A stretch of DNA of 36,693 nt from an uncultured Burkholderiales bacterium. GTDB lineage: Bacteria; Pseudomonadota; Gammaproteobacteria; Burkholderiales; Burkholderiaceae_C. The translations under genes and the position numbers were made by a program. Location: the NCBI GenBank assembly GCA_903894995.1, contig CAITSG010000266.1:1-36693 (forward strand), in the 5' to 3' direction. The notes beneath the pieces were generated by a model. That model made no database searches. It saw nothing but the letters and a program-made list of their open reading frames with translations, and was not told the origin of the DNA. This document shows, in pieces, positions 8,352-17,049 of the stretch (its first letter is position 1; every line of letters begins with the position of its first letter).

Positions 8352-9126
8352 TCAGGCTTCTTTCAGCCTCAAGAAAACAGCCATGCGGTGAAGCTCTTCG
8401 TCCAAAGCCATGGCAAAGGCCTTGTCTTTTGGCGCCACCCCCACAAAGCCCACGTCAGGCGTCAGCACACCGGACTTGGCACTGACGTTGGCCCAGCCCA
8501 TGACCCGATCGCGGCAAAGCAAAGGCATGGCGTAGTGGCCACGCACCCGCTTGGCAGCAGGGGTGTAGGCCTCAAAGCGGTAGGCCCAGCCCCACAGCTG
8601 CTCAAAACGGCGTCGGTCCCAGACCACCGGGTCAAAAGGTGCCAGCAAACGCACCTGGTCTTCCATCACATAACGGCGCGATGCTGGGTTCTCGCCTTCG
8701 GGCCAGAACCAGGTCGTACCGTCCACCACTGCGCTGGGCAAACGCAGGCGCGCTCTTTCAAGCATGGCTTGGCGGTGCTGTCGCCACTGCGGAGCACCAC
8801 CCGCCAGCAGGCTGACGAGCTGCCCCAGACTGGCACCAGGCAAAGGAGCGTACTTGGCCACGATCACATCCACCAGCCGGTCCATGATGGCCTCGGGGTC
8901 GAGCCCACTCGGTTCATGCGCGCGAACAGCGTACAGCCGCTGACCGCCCTCGCGCCGCACCACGGTGGCGCAACGTCAGGTCTTGTGCGCGGGCAGGCGC
9001 ACGCAATGGGTCGGCTTGCACAAAGCCCAAGCGATGCAAAGCCTTGGGCAAAGTCGTGGGCGAAAACAGACTGCGCGCCACCGCATAACGGCGCAGATGA
9101 TTCAGATTCAAAACGGGGGTAGCCAT
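8352..9126 (-). pseudogene. ycaQ: YcaQ-like winged-helix / crosslink-repair DNA glycosylase family gene, internally deleted and frameshifted
   Basis: N-terminal frame MATPVLNLNHLRRYAVARSLFSPTTLPKALHRLGFVQADPLRAPARAQDLTLRHR (from ATG 9126) breaks near 8963. The C-terminal part continues in another frame (VVRREGGQRLYAVRAHEPSG...AFDPVVWDRRRFEQLWGWAYRFEAYTPAAKRVRGHYAMPLLCRDRVMGWAN). Confidence 0.78.
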
Positions 9127-9161
9127 GGCCGCATCATGCCGCAGACGTACCGCATGGACTG

Positions 9162-9374
9162 TTATTTCTTGGCCGCCACCCAATAAGCCACGATGGCATT
9201 GGCATGCCCGTGACCCATGCCGTGCTCGGTCTTGAGCCAGGCCACCATTTCCATGTGTTTCATGCCATCGCACAAATTGAGCAAATCCAGCCAATGCGCG
9301 ATGGGCTGACCGTACTTTTTCTCAATGGACGGGAAATACGATGAGGGGCCTTTGGCTTTTTCGGGGGTGGTCAT
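9162..9374 (-). CDS. DUF4287 domain-containing protein
   Basis: SSYFPSIEKKYGQPIAHWLDLLNLCDGMKHMEMVAWLKTEHGMGHGHANAIVAYWVAAK; likely start ATG 9374. Confidence 0.8.
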   Translation of the reverse strand: MTTPEKAKGPSSYFPSIEKKYGQPIAHWLDLLNLCDGMKHMEMVAWLKTEHGMGHGHANAIVAYWVAAKK

Positions 9375-9490
9375 GGGCGTGTGTCCTCGTTCAATTTTGT
9401 GCTGCAACGATTGTCGCCACCTTATGCAACTTCAGCGCCGTCTGAGCTGATTGCTGGAATCGGTTGCTGGCTTTCATCGCATCTGAACTT

Positions 9491-9772
9491 TCAGGCCTGA
9501 TTTTTTGCCAAGGCTAGATCCAACCACATGTGAACTTTGGATCGGTATCCTTCAGGCGTCCAAACAGCCAAGGGCTCCACCCCGAAAGACTCAAAACCAA
9601 GACTTTGGTAAAGCTGCTCTGCGGGGGCATTGCCTTGCGTCACTTCCAGCTGAAGCACGCGTAGGCCTTGGCGTGCCATGCCATGCTCAATAGCTGCAAG
9701 CATCAGTTTGCGGGCCAGGCCATGGCGTTTGCGGCGGTGAGTGGGCTTATGTGCATGGTGGTGTGCAACCGA
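9491..9772 (-). pseudogene. 5'-truncated GNAT acetyltransferase gene
   Basis: Frame opens after TGA at 9773-9775: AHKPTHRRKRHGLARKLMLAAIEHGMARQGLRVLQLEVTQGNAPAEQLYQSLGFESFGVEPLAVW. Only the C-terminal half of a GNAT domain is present. Confidence 0.7.
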
Positions 9773-10313
9773 TCAAGACAAGATTTTCATGGCGCTGGTC
9801 GCCCAGTACAAATTCGGCCACGCCGTGCTTTGTATAGCCTTGGCGTAAGTAAAACCCAATGGCTTGCGCATTGTGGGCATTGACCGTCAACCAAAGCGGC
9901 ATGCCTGCCAGATCGAAGGCTGTTTTTTCGGCCACAGACAAAAGCTGCCGCCCCACACCTTGACCCACAAAATGCGCTTGAACATAAAGCGTCTGGAGTT
10001 CCGCCAACGTCGAGGCTCGGGACGGACACGGAACCCCCATGTTGAGCACCGCAAAACCGATGATGTGGGCCCCTCGCTCAGCAACCCAGATGTGGGCCAA
10101 AGCATCGTTTTGGATGGCCAGGTACTTGTCCGGGGTGAGTTCGGACCTCGTGTAGTCGGCTATTTCGGCAGAAATGCCCTCTATGGCATAGGTGTGAAGC
10201 CAAACCTGCGTGGCCAAGACGGCGATGCGGGCAGCATCTGAGTCTCGGGCTTTGCGGATGACCATGTCCAAAGGGTCAATCGCAGCAGTGGCCTGTGGGA
10301 CTGTTTCCATCAT
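9747..10313 (-). CDS. GNAT-family N-acetyltransferase
   Basis: LAELQTLYVQAHFVGQGVGRQLLSVAEKTAFDLAGMPLWLTVNAHNAQAIGFYLRQGYTKHGVAEFVLGDQRHENLVLI; the final residues run into the next truncated gene. Confidence 0.88.
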   Translation of the reverse strand: MMETVPQATAAIDPLDMVIRKARDSDAARIAVLATQVWLHTYAIEGISAEIADYTRSELTPDKYLAIQNDALAHIWVAERGAHIIGFAVLNMGVPCPSRASTLAELQTLYVQAHFVGQGVGRQLLSVAEKTAFDLAGMPLWLTVNAHNAQAIGFYLRQGYTKHGVAEFVLGDQRHENLVLIGCTPPCT

Positions 10314-10320
10314 TTTGTGT

Positions 10321-10926
10321 TCAGTCGGAAAAGCGGACCTCGTCGTGCCCCACGGCCGTGACCCTGGGCCCGAAGCTGGAGATGTTGGTCAGCGTGGCAT
10401 TGTGGTGCGCAATGACCTGTTGCGGGCCAATGGCCGCATTGCCTGCAGAGGTGTGGGCGTCCGACACCAGCACCACCGGATAGCCCAGCGCCAAAGCCTT
10501 GCGCGTGGTGGTGTCCACACAAAACTCAGTGTGCATGCCGCACACCACCAAGTCCTTGACGCCCAAGGTCTGCAACGCCTCATGAAGTCCTGTGCGCAAA
10601 AATGCGTCTGGCGTGGTTTTGCGAATGCGCCGATCATCGGCCTGCACCAGCAAGCCTGTCGCCAATTGCCACTCAGGGCTGCCGTGCTCCAAATAGCCTG
10701 CGCTCGACTCGTGGTGAACGAAAAACACCGGCACGCCCGCAACGCGTGCCTGGTGCGTGACCACGTTGATGCGTTCTATGGTGCCGGGACAATCGTGCGC
10801 GGCATCAGGGCCTTCGCACAGGCCTTGTTGAACATCGATGACGAGGATGGCGGTGTGCACAGGTGATTGGGTGGAGGTCAAAAGGGAAACATGCAAGTCG
10901 GGCAAAAAAATGCCTGCTGAAGTCAA
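10321..10926 (-). CDS. Isochorismatase-like cysteine hydrolase
   Basis: AILVIDVQQGL (Asp), KTTPDAFLRTGL (Lys) and DLVVCGMHTEFCVDTT (Cys) give the isochorismatase-fold triad. Confidence 0.9.
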   Translation of the reverse strand: MTSAGIFLPDLHVSLLTSTQSPVHTAILVIDVQQGLCEGPDAAHDCPGTIERINVVTHQARVAGVPVFFVHHESSAGYLEHGSPEWQLATGLLVQADDRRIRKTTPDAFLRTGLHEALQTLGVKDLVVCGMHTEFCVDTTTRKALALGYPVVLVSDAHTSAGNAAIGPQQVIAHHNATLTNISSFGPRVTAVGHDEVRFSD

Positions 10927-11192
10927 GCCTGCTCAGACGTCTTCAACCAATCCCGCAAGGCAACATCAACACAGGTTTGCCAGCCTTGGCCCGTTGCGCG
11001 AAAAGCACCGACAACATCGGGCGACAAGCGAATGGTGATGCGCTCTTCAGTAACGACCGCTTTAGAACGCCCGCGCAGTTTGGCCTGCAATGCGTCGGGC
11101 GGCGCTTCAAATCGAAGAGCCTGCTTGAACATGATGGGCATCCACTCGGGATTGTCTCGGTCTGGCTATTGAGGATTTGGTTTCTTTTCCAT
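10923..11192 (-). pseudogene. Second BrnA-family antitoxin-like gene with in-frame amber at codon 9; may restart at ATG 11141
   Basis: Minus strand from ATG 11192: MEKKPNPQ-TAG-PDRDNPEWMPIMFKQALRFEAPPDALQAKLRGRSKAVVTEERITIRLSPDVVGAFRATGQGWQTCVDVALRDWLKTSEQA. The ORF track shows only the part from 11141. Confidence 0.7.
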
Positions 11193-11210
11193 GGCTTTAT
11201 GGCGGTGGCC

Positions 11211-11747
11211 TCAAAGCCGTCCGGCGCGGCGGGCAGGTTCATGCGCATGCAGAAACTTCGTATACAGGTCACGCGGCGGTGCGACCAAGATCGACTTGAG
11301 CACTTGACCCACATTGCCCCGGTGGTAAGCGCCGTGGGTGATGATGTGCAAGAGCATTTCTTCCCGCGTCATCAGGCCCGCGTCACCGTCGGTGAATTGA
11401 AATGCCAAGGACTCGGCCGCTTGCTGGGCCGTCAAGCCAGCGGCATAGGCCTCGAACCAGGCATCGGTTTGCGCCACTTTGAAGTGAAGTTCGGCCAAGG
11501 CGGGAGTGGCGTCGGTGTTGGTGGCGCTGAATCCATGGGCTTGGCCCCGCAAATGCGCTTGGAAAATGCTGTCCACCACATGGATGTGGTTCAGGGTGCG
11601 AATCGCCGTGTGCAGGGCGGCAGAGTGTCTTGGCGTGTCTACATCGGCCAATACATTGAACAACTCGTTGTTGGCCCAGGTCTTGTGGGCAAAAAGCGAT
11701 TGGAGGGTTTTCACGGCTGCAAGTCTCCACTTTGTGATGCATTTCAT
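11211..11747 (-). CDS. DinB-family protein
   Basis: LQSLFAHKTWANNELFNVLADV...TIRTLNHIHVVDSIFQAHL...EEMLLHIITHGAYHRGNVGQVL shows the DinB His pattern. Start uncertain (ATG 11747 or GTG 11714). Confidence 0.85.
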   Translation of the reverse strand: MKCITKWRLAAVKTLQSLFAHKTWANNELFNVLADVDTPRHSAALHTAIRTLNHIHVVDSIFQAHLRGQAHGFSATNTDATPALAELHFKVAQTDAWFEAYAAGLTAQQAAESLAFQFTDGDAGLMTREEMLLHIITHGAYHRGNVGQVLKSILVAPPRDLYTKFLHAHEPARRAGRL

Positions 11748-11840
11748 TAGGGTCTGAGGACATTGGCCGGCCCAAAATATGAATTCCATTGTATTGCTTT
11801 CAACCCTTGGCGACCGCCCAAGGCGGCGTTCTAAGCCGCC

Positions 11841-12656
11841 TCATGCCGTGACGATCCAGCCCTCCAGCGGATCACACGGCGGCAGGCCGTATTGCGGGTG
11901 TCCGGCTTGGTGCTGCAGCTGCGCCCAGGCCGCCTGCATCAGGCACAAGGTGGCATCAAGGCTGTCGCCGCTCGCGTCATCGGCCAAACGCCCCAGCAGC
12001 GCGTTGCTGGCCACCAAGCGCATGCCCAAGCGGGTCTGGCCGCGCTCCAGCGCGCTCAGCAGTTCGCGGCGGGCCAGCAGGCGCTCGGGGGTTTGTTTGG
12101 CTTTGTCGTCGCTCTTGTAGCTTTGCTTGCCCAGCACCTCGCGCGCCAGCAGGCCGGGGTAGGCTTCCAGCGCCACGCGGCGCACATCGCCTGCATGCAG
12201 GCCGGGCAGGTGAACGCCCGCTTGCCGCAGCAGGGGAACGCCCGCGTGCAGCATGTAGGCCACGGGCGGGTTGACCCATTTCATGGAGGGGCTGGAGCCT
12301 GCGGGTTGGTCGGCGGGACGGTGGGCGAACTTGCCACCCGCAGGGCGGGCATTGCAAAACGCTGCAAACTGTTCACGAATTTGGGCGCGCTCCAGCGTGC
12401 AGTAATGGTCCATGCAGGCGGCCCAATCGGTGGGCCAGCCCAGGGTCTCGACCAACTCACGCGGCAGGCCAAAGGGCAAATCAAAACCGCCCACCCAATC
12501 GGCAGGCTGCGCCAGCCAGTCGCCAAACGCGGCCAGGGTGTCAAAGGCTTCTAAGGCTAGAAGTTGCACCCTGCCTTGCCGGACCTGACCCAGCGCCAGC
12601 ACGATGGGTTTGCGCTTGCTGGGGCTGCTGGAGAAATCGCAGCCGATGAGGTTCAT
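11841..12656 (-). CDS. DUF429 domain-containing protein
   Basis: MNLIGCDFSSSPSKRKPIVLA...WVGGFDLPFGLPRELVETLGWP...ALEAYPGLLAREVLG...GDSLDATLCLMQAAWA. Confidence 0.82.
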   Translation of the reverse strand: MNLIGCDFSSSPSKRKPIVLALGQVRQGRVQLLALEAFDTLAAFGDWLAQPADWVGGFDLPFGLPRELVETLGWPTDWAACMDHYCTLERAQIREQFAAFCNARPAGGKFAHRPADQPAGSSPSMKWVNPPVAYMLHAGVPLLRQAGVHLPGLHAGDVRRVALEAYPGLLAREVLGKQSYKSDDKAKQTPERLLARRELLSALERGQTRLGMRLVASNALLGRLADDASGDSLDATLCLMQAAWAQLQHQAGHPQYGLPPCDPLEGWIVTA

Positions 12657-12662
12657 GGTTCA

Positions 12663-12692
12663 TTTCGCGACGAGGACATCGCTCCTACAAAA
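12663..12692 (-). repeat. REP-like extragenic palindrome (single copy)
   Basis: Minus strand TTTTGTAGGAGCGATGTCCTCGTCGCGAAA: GTAGGA head followed by hairpin GCGATG-TCCT-CGTCGC (one G-T pair). Intergenic between DUF429 and BLUF genes. Confidence 0.55.
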
Positions 12693-12736
12693 CACCCAAT
12701 GCTAAAAAGAAAGAGGGCGTGGCACGAAAAATGGGA

Positions 12737-13165
12737 TCAGGCTCGGCCAATGATGGAAGCCGTGGCCATCAACTCTTCAAGCAGGGCCAGCGAGACTTTG
12801 CCTGACACGCTGTAGGGGTCCAGCTCGGCGCGTTCAGAGTACTTGAGCAAGATGTTGGTGTTCACACGCGAAGCGTCCACTTGGCCCATGGTCCAGCCAC
12901 CAAAGCGGCGCTCGGAAATTTCTTCGTAGTGCAGCAAGACCACGTCATTGTGGCGTGGGTCTCTCTGAATATGGCCGTACAAATCACTCACGGCTTTGCG
13001 TCCACCTTCGAGGGCTTGCAAGAAGATGCCCCCGCCGTAGCACAAGATGCCTGTGATGCCAGACGCAGGATTGAACTGACGCGACTGACTCAAAATGGAC
13101 TCGATGCTGTCCGGACGGGCATCCACCACTCGGCTGGCATAAAGGAGGCGTACCAACATGGTCAA
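12737..13165 (-). CDS. BLUF-domain blue-light photoreceptor (short, single domain)
   Basis: LVRLLYASR (flavin Tyr), QSRQFNPASGITGILCYGGGIFLQALEGG (Asn and Gln), DVVLLHYEEISERRFGGWTMG (Trp/Met segment). Confidence 0.93.
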   Translation of the reverse strand: MTMLVRLLYASRVVDARPDSIESILSQSRQFNPASGITGILCYGGGIFLQALEGGRKAVSDLYGHIQRDPRHNDVVLLHYEEISERRFGGWTMGQVDASRVNTNILLKYSERAELDPYSVSGKVSLALLEELMATASIIGRA

Positions 13166-13896
13166 TTCTTTCCAGGGATCAGGGACAAAAATTCGCGGCG
13201 CAAATTCGGGTCCTTGAGAAAGGCACCACGCATGACCGAGTTGATCATCTTGCTGTCCATGTCTTTGACGCCGCGCCAGCCCATACAGTAATGGCTGGCC
13301 TCCATCACAACGGCCAGGCCATCAGGCTGGGTTCTGCGCTGGATCAGATCGGCCAATTGCACCACGGCCTCTTCCTGGATTTGGGGACGCCCCATGATCC
13401 ATTCGGCAAGACGGGCATATTTGGACAGGCCAATCACATTGGTGTGCTCGTTGGGCAACACACCGATCCAGATCTTGCCGATCACAGGGCAAAAGTGGTG
13501 GCTGCAGGCGCTGCGTACGGTGATGGGGCCAACGATCATCAGCTCGTTCAGGTGTTCGGCGTTGGGAAATTCGGTGATCGCCGGGCCTTCAACATAGCGG
13601 CCCTTGAACACTTCTTTCAGATACATCTTGGCCACACGGCGGGCAGTGTCGCCCGTGTTGTGGTCGTTCACCGTGTCGATCACCAAGCTGTCGAGCACGC
13701 CCGCCATTTTGTCGGTGACTTCGTCAAGCAACTTGTCCAATTCGCCGGGCTGAATGAACTCGGCAATGTTGTCGTTGGCGTGAAAGCGTTTGCGGGCTGC
13801 ATGGATACGCTCGCGGATCTTCACAGAAACGGGTACGCCTTCGTCTTCGGGCGTGAGAGCAGATGCAGTCATGGCGTCTGGAGAATTCATTGTCAT
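13162..13896 (-). CDS. folE: GTP cyclohydrolase I
   Basis: VKMYLKEVFKGRY-like helix, ITVRSACSHHFCPVIGKIWIGVLPN, VIGLSKYARLAEW, VMEASHYCMGWRGVKD. Confidence 0.96.
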   Translation of the reverse strand: MTMNSPDAMTASALTPEDEGVPVSVKIRERIHAARKRFHANDNIAEFIQPGELDKLLDEVTDKMAGVLDSLVIDTVNDHNTGDTARRVAKMYLKEVFKGRYVEGPAITEFPNAEHLNELMIVGPITVRSACSHHFCPVIGKIWIGVLPNEHTNVIGLSKYARLAEWIMGRPQIQEEAVVQLADLIQRRTQPDGLAVVMEASHYCMGWRGVKDMDSKMINSVMRGAFLKDPNLRREFLSLIPGKN

Positions 13897-13958
13897 GTTT
13901 TGATACTACCAGCGAATGATCGGCGCACAGCCATCAGGGACATCTGACAAAGCAGTCA

Positions 13959-15185
13959 TCAATAACGGTAGCCAGTTAAAAAAAGCGCCAATCGCATCAA
14001 GCCAAATGCAATGCGGTCACGCACACGCTGGTGCCATAGGCGCTGGCTGTAGACCCCCATCTCAACAGGCGTGCTTTGTGTGTCAATAACACGGCACAAG
14101 CGACGATGCAGGCTTTGCGCAAATTCACGGTCAGCCACCACCACATTGGCCTCCCGAGCAAGCAAGAGGCTCAAAGGGTCCAGATTCGAGGACCCCACTG
14201 TGGCCCAGGGCCGCTGATGGTCGGGATCGACCACCGCCACTTTGGCATGCAAAAAACTCGGCGCGTATTCATAAATTTCGACGCCTGCGGCCAGCAAGAC
14301 ACCATACACGGGCTTGGCTGCGTGGTATTGCATGAAGTATTCATAACGCCCTTGCAACAACAAGCGCACCCGCACCCCGCGCTGCGCTGCATGCACCAAT
14401 GCTTGGCGCAATCGACGACCTGGCAAAAAATAAGCGCTGGCGATCAGTACCTCATGACGCGCCGAGCCAATCGCCTTCAAGTAAGCTCGCTCAATTTGCC
14501 CCCTGTGCAAAAGGTTATCTCTCAGCAAAAGCCCTGCTCGTCCCTTTGCAATACCAGCCACGGGATGAAACGCGTCGCTTTGCCAAGGCAAGGTCAGACC
14601 CGCTGTTTTGAACAAGCGAATGGCCTGAGGAATCTGGTGCCTGCGCACGCTCTCGACGCTTTGCAAGCGCAGCCTGAGTTGGAACATGGCTTCTTCAATG
14701 TGTGAGACCAATGTTCCCCGCACATTGACAGCGAAGTCCAAGCGGGGCTGACTCAATGGGCCATGGTGCGGATCATGCCAATCGTCCAGAATATTGATGC
14801 CACCACAAAAAGCCACTTGTCCATCCACCACACACAGTTTGCGGTGCAGGCGACGCCAACGACTGGGTATGAGCAGCCCCAAAGTGCCTAGAGGTGAATA
14901 AACACGCCATTCAACCCCGGCCACATCGAAGCGCTTGCGCCATGGAGCAGGCACACTGGAAGTACCCACACCATCAACCAATAACCAGACATTGACGCCG
15001 CGCGCGGCCGCTTGCTCCAAGGCCTCCGCCACGATGAGCGCAGAGCCATGAAAGTCAAAAATATAGGTTTCCAACAAAACATGGCTTTGCGCTTGGGCCA
15101 AGGCCTTTGCCAATGATTCGAAATACGCCTGACCACCTTCGATCAAGCGAATTTGATGACCATCGCTCAAAGCGTTATGCCGCAT
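13959..15185 (-). CDS. clsB: Cardiolipin synthase B-like phospholipase D-family protein
   Basis: Two HKD motifs (HRKLCVVDGQVAFCGGINI; HAKVAVVDPDHQRPWATVGSSNLD). Start set to ATG 15185, right after the upstream stop. Confidence 0.88.
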   Translation of the reverse strand: MRHNALSDGHQIRLIEGGQAYFESLAKALAQAQSHVLLETYIFDFHGSALIVAEALEQAAARGVNVWLLVDGVGTSSVPAPWRKRFDVAGVEWRVYSPLGTLGLLIPSRWRRLHRKLCVVDGQVAFCGGINILDDWHDPHHGPLSQPRLDFAVNVRGTLVSHIEEAMFQLRLRLQSVESVRRHQIPQAIRLFKTAGLTLPWQSDAFHPVAGIAKGRAGLLLRDNLLHRGQIERAYLKAIGSARHEVLIASAYFLPGRRLRQALVHAAQRGVRVRLLLQGRYEYFMQYHAAKPVYGVLLAAGVEIYEYAPSFLHAKVAVVDPDHQRPWATVGSSNLDPLSLLLAREANVVVADREFAQSLHRRLCRVIDTQSTPVEMGVYSQRLWHQRVRDRIAFGLMRLALFLTGYRY

Positions 15186-15187
15186 GC

Positions 15188-15943
15188 TCAGTCGTTCCAG
15201 GCGAATTCCGCCACCAAAGGCAAGTGATCTGACATCCGATGCCAAATGCGCCCCGAAGGCACCATCGCATGAACAGGCGTGAGCCCTCGAGCGTACACAT
15301 GGTCCAACTGGTTCAGGGGCAAGCGTGAAGGGTAGGTGGGCGTAGGCTGCTCTCGCCATTCCTGAAAACCTGCCAAGGCCATGCGTTGGCCCAGTCCCCG
15401 CCCCCAATCATTAAAATCCCCCGCCACCAAAACAGCTTCGTGCGAGGGGATTTCCTTCGCAATGTGGGACAGCAATTGCTGGACCTGACGCACCCGACTG
15501 GACGGGATCAGACCCAGGTGAACCACCAAGACATGCACCAAACGGTCCACCACCTGAACTTGGGTGTGCAGCAGTCCACGCTGCTCAAATCGATGATCAG
15601 ACATGTCACGGTGCTGGTGGGTCAATACTGGCCAGCGCGACAACATGGCATTGCCATGCTCGCCGTGACGGGTGGTGGCATTTGTGCAATAAATGGCTTC
15701 ATAACCCTCAGGAGCGAGAAATTCAGCTTGAGACTGTTCAGGCCAGCGGCTGAAGTGTGCAGCTTCACGGCGGTGCATGCGACGCACCTCTTGCAAGCAA
15801 ACAATGTCGGCATCGAGTTGTTCAACCGCATGTCCAAGGTTGTGGATTTCAAGACGCCGGGTGGGACCCAAACCTTGCACGCCCTTGTGAATGTTGTAAC
15901 TGACCACCCTCAAAACCGGGTGCTCATGCCGCTGCGGTTTCAA
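15188..15943 (-). CDS. Endonuclease/exonuclease/phosphatase (EEP) family protein
   Basis: LRVVSYNIHKGVQGLG, DIVCLQEVRRM, LVAGDFNDWGRGL, LDHVYARGL, MSDHLPLVAEF. Probable TTG start overlapping the nudB stop. Confidence 0.88.
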   Translation of the reverse strand: MKPQRHEHPVLRVVSYNIHKGVQGLGPTRRLEIHNLGHAVEQLDADIVCLQEVRRMHRREAAHFSRWPEQSQAEFLAPEGYEAIYCTNATTRHGEHGNAMLSRWPVLTHQHRDMSDHRFEQRGLLHTQVQVVDRLVHVLVVHLGLIPSSRVRQVQQLLSHIAKEIPSHEAVLVAGDFNDWGRGLGQRMALAGFQEWREQPTPTYPSRLPLNQLDHVYARGLTPVHAMVPSGRIWHRMSDHLPLVAEFAWND

Positions 15944-16413
15944 GATGAAACCTGCTGCAAAAAACGTGGCAACATCAAAATGGCCTCGGCATTGGAGGCG
16001 GAAAAGCACTGGTCTGCTGCTGCATGCAAAGGCAACCACTGTGATTCGGTGTGCTCTAGCGGACTCAGCACAATCGGGTGATGTTCCGGCACCAGAAGGC
16101 CAAATACCCGCTCGGTGTTGCGGCTGACATCGGGGGCATAACGCCAACGCCATTCGAGATAGATGTCATATTGATTTTCAAGTTGCCAATCATGCAAATG
16201 ACAACCCGGGCTGTGTGCAAGGATGCCGGTTTCCTCAAAGACCTCGCGCACCGCTGTTTCAGCCCAGCTTTCTTGGGGATGGTCTTTGCTGCCGGTCACC
16301 GACTGCCATGTCCCTGAATCAGAACGACGAATCAACAAAACATGCCCGGCCGCGTTGTGGATGACCACCAGCACAGACTCTGGAATTTTGAAAAGTGTTG
16401 ACTTGTCGCCCAT
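15940..16413 (-). CDS. nudB: NUDIX hydrolase, dihydroneopterin triphosphate diphosphatase-like
   Basis: KIPESVLVVIHNAAGHVLLIRRSDSGTWQSVTGSKDHPQESWAETAVREVFEETGI: Nudix box and NudB-style N-terminus. Confidence 0.9.
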   Translation of the reverse strand: MGDKSTLFKIPESVLVVIHNAAGHVLLIRRSDSGTWQSVTGSKDHPQESWAETAVREVFEETGILAHSPGCHLHDWQLENQYDIYLEWRWRYAPDVSRNTERVFGLLVPEHHPIVLSPLEHTESQWLPLHAAADQCFSASNAEAILMLPRFLQQVSS

Positions 16414-16578
16414 GCAAGCATTCTAGGTCGACACGTTCGTGTCCAACGCACCATGCGTCTTTCAAAGGCGCACAAGCCTGGACATAGCTCAATCAGGCTT
16501 GAATCCATTTTTCAACCCATCAAGCAAAAAATGGACACTGCATACAACGTTACCCAGGTTCAAGGACATGCTATTTTT

Positions 16579-17049
16579 CTAGGGCAAAAAAGCAGCAAGC
16601 AGGGATTTTTGAAGGGGTTTGGACAAGATGTGCTCCATGCCAGCCATCTTGCTTTGCTTGACGATCCCGTCATTCAAATCAGCCGTCAAAGCCACCATGG
16701 GCACGAGAGACTGGGGCTCTGGCAAGGCACGAATGCGCCTGGCACAGGTCAAACCGTCCATCTGCGGCATGTGGATGTCCATCAACACCAAGTCAAACCC
16801 ACCCACCGTGGCCAGCGCCAAAGCCTCAACACCATTTTCTGCATACGTGACACGGTGCCCCATGCTTTGCAGCAAAACACCCGCGACCTTGCGGCTGATC
16901 TCGTGGTCGTCCACCACCAAAACATGCCAACCCAAATTTTGGGGCAAATGTGCTGGCGCGGCTGAAGCTGTGCCCGAGAAGGATTCACCTTGAAGCTTTG
17001 AATGGCCGAAAAACCATGTCCAAAATTTCTGACCAAATGGATGGTTCAT
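16579..17049 (-). CDS. Response regulator receiver-domain protein (no output domain)
   Basis: VLVVDDHEISRKVAGVLLQSMGHRVTYAENGVEALA...FDLVLMDIHMPQMDGL...VPMVALTAD...SKPL. Confidence 0.9.
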   Translation of the reverse strand: MNHPFGQKFWTWFFGHSKLQGESFSGTASAAPAHLPQNLGWHVLVVDDHEISRKVAGVLLQSMGHRVTYAENGVEALALATVGGFDLVLMDIHMPQMDGLTCARRIRALPEPQSLVPMVALTADLNDGIVKQSKMAGMEHILSKPLQKSLLAAFLP

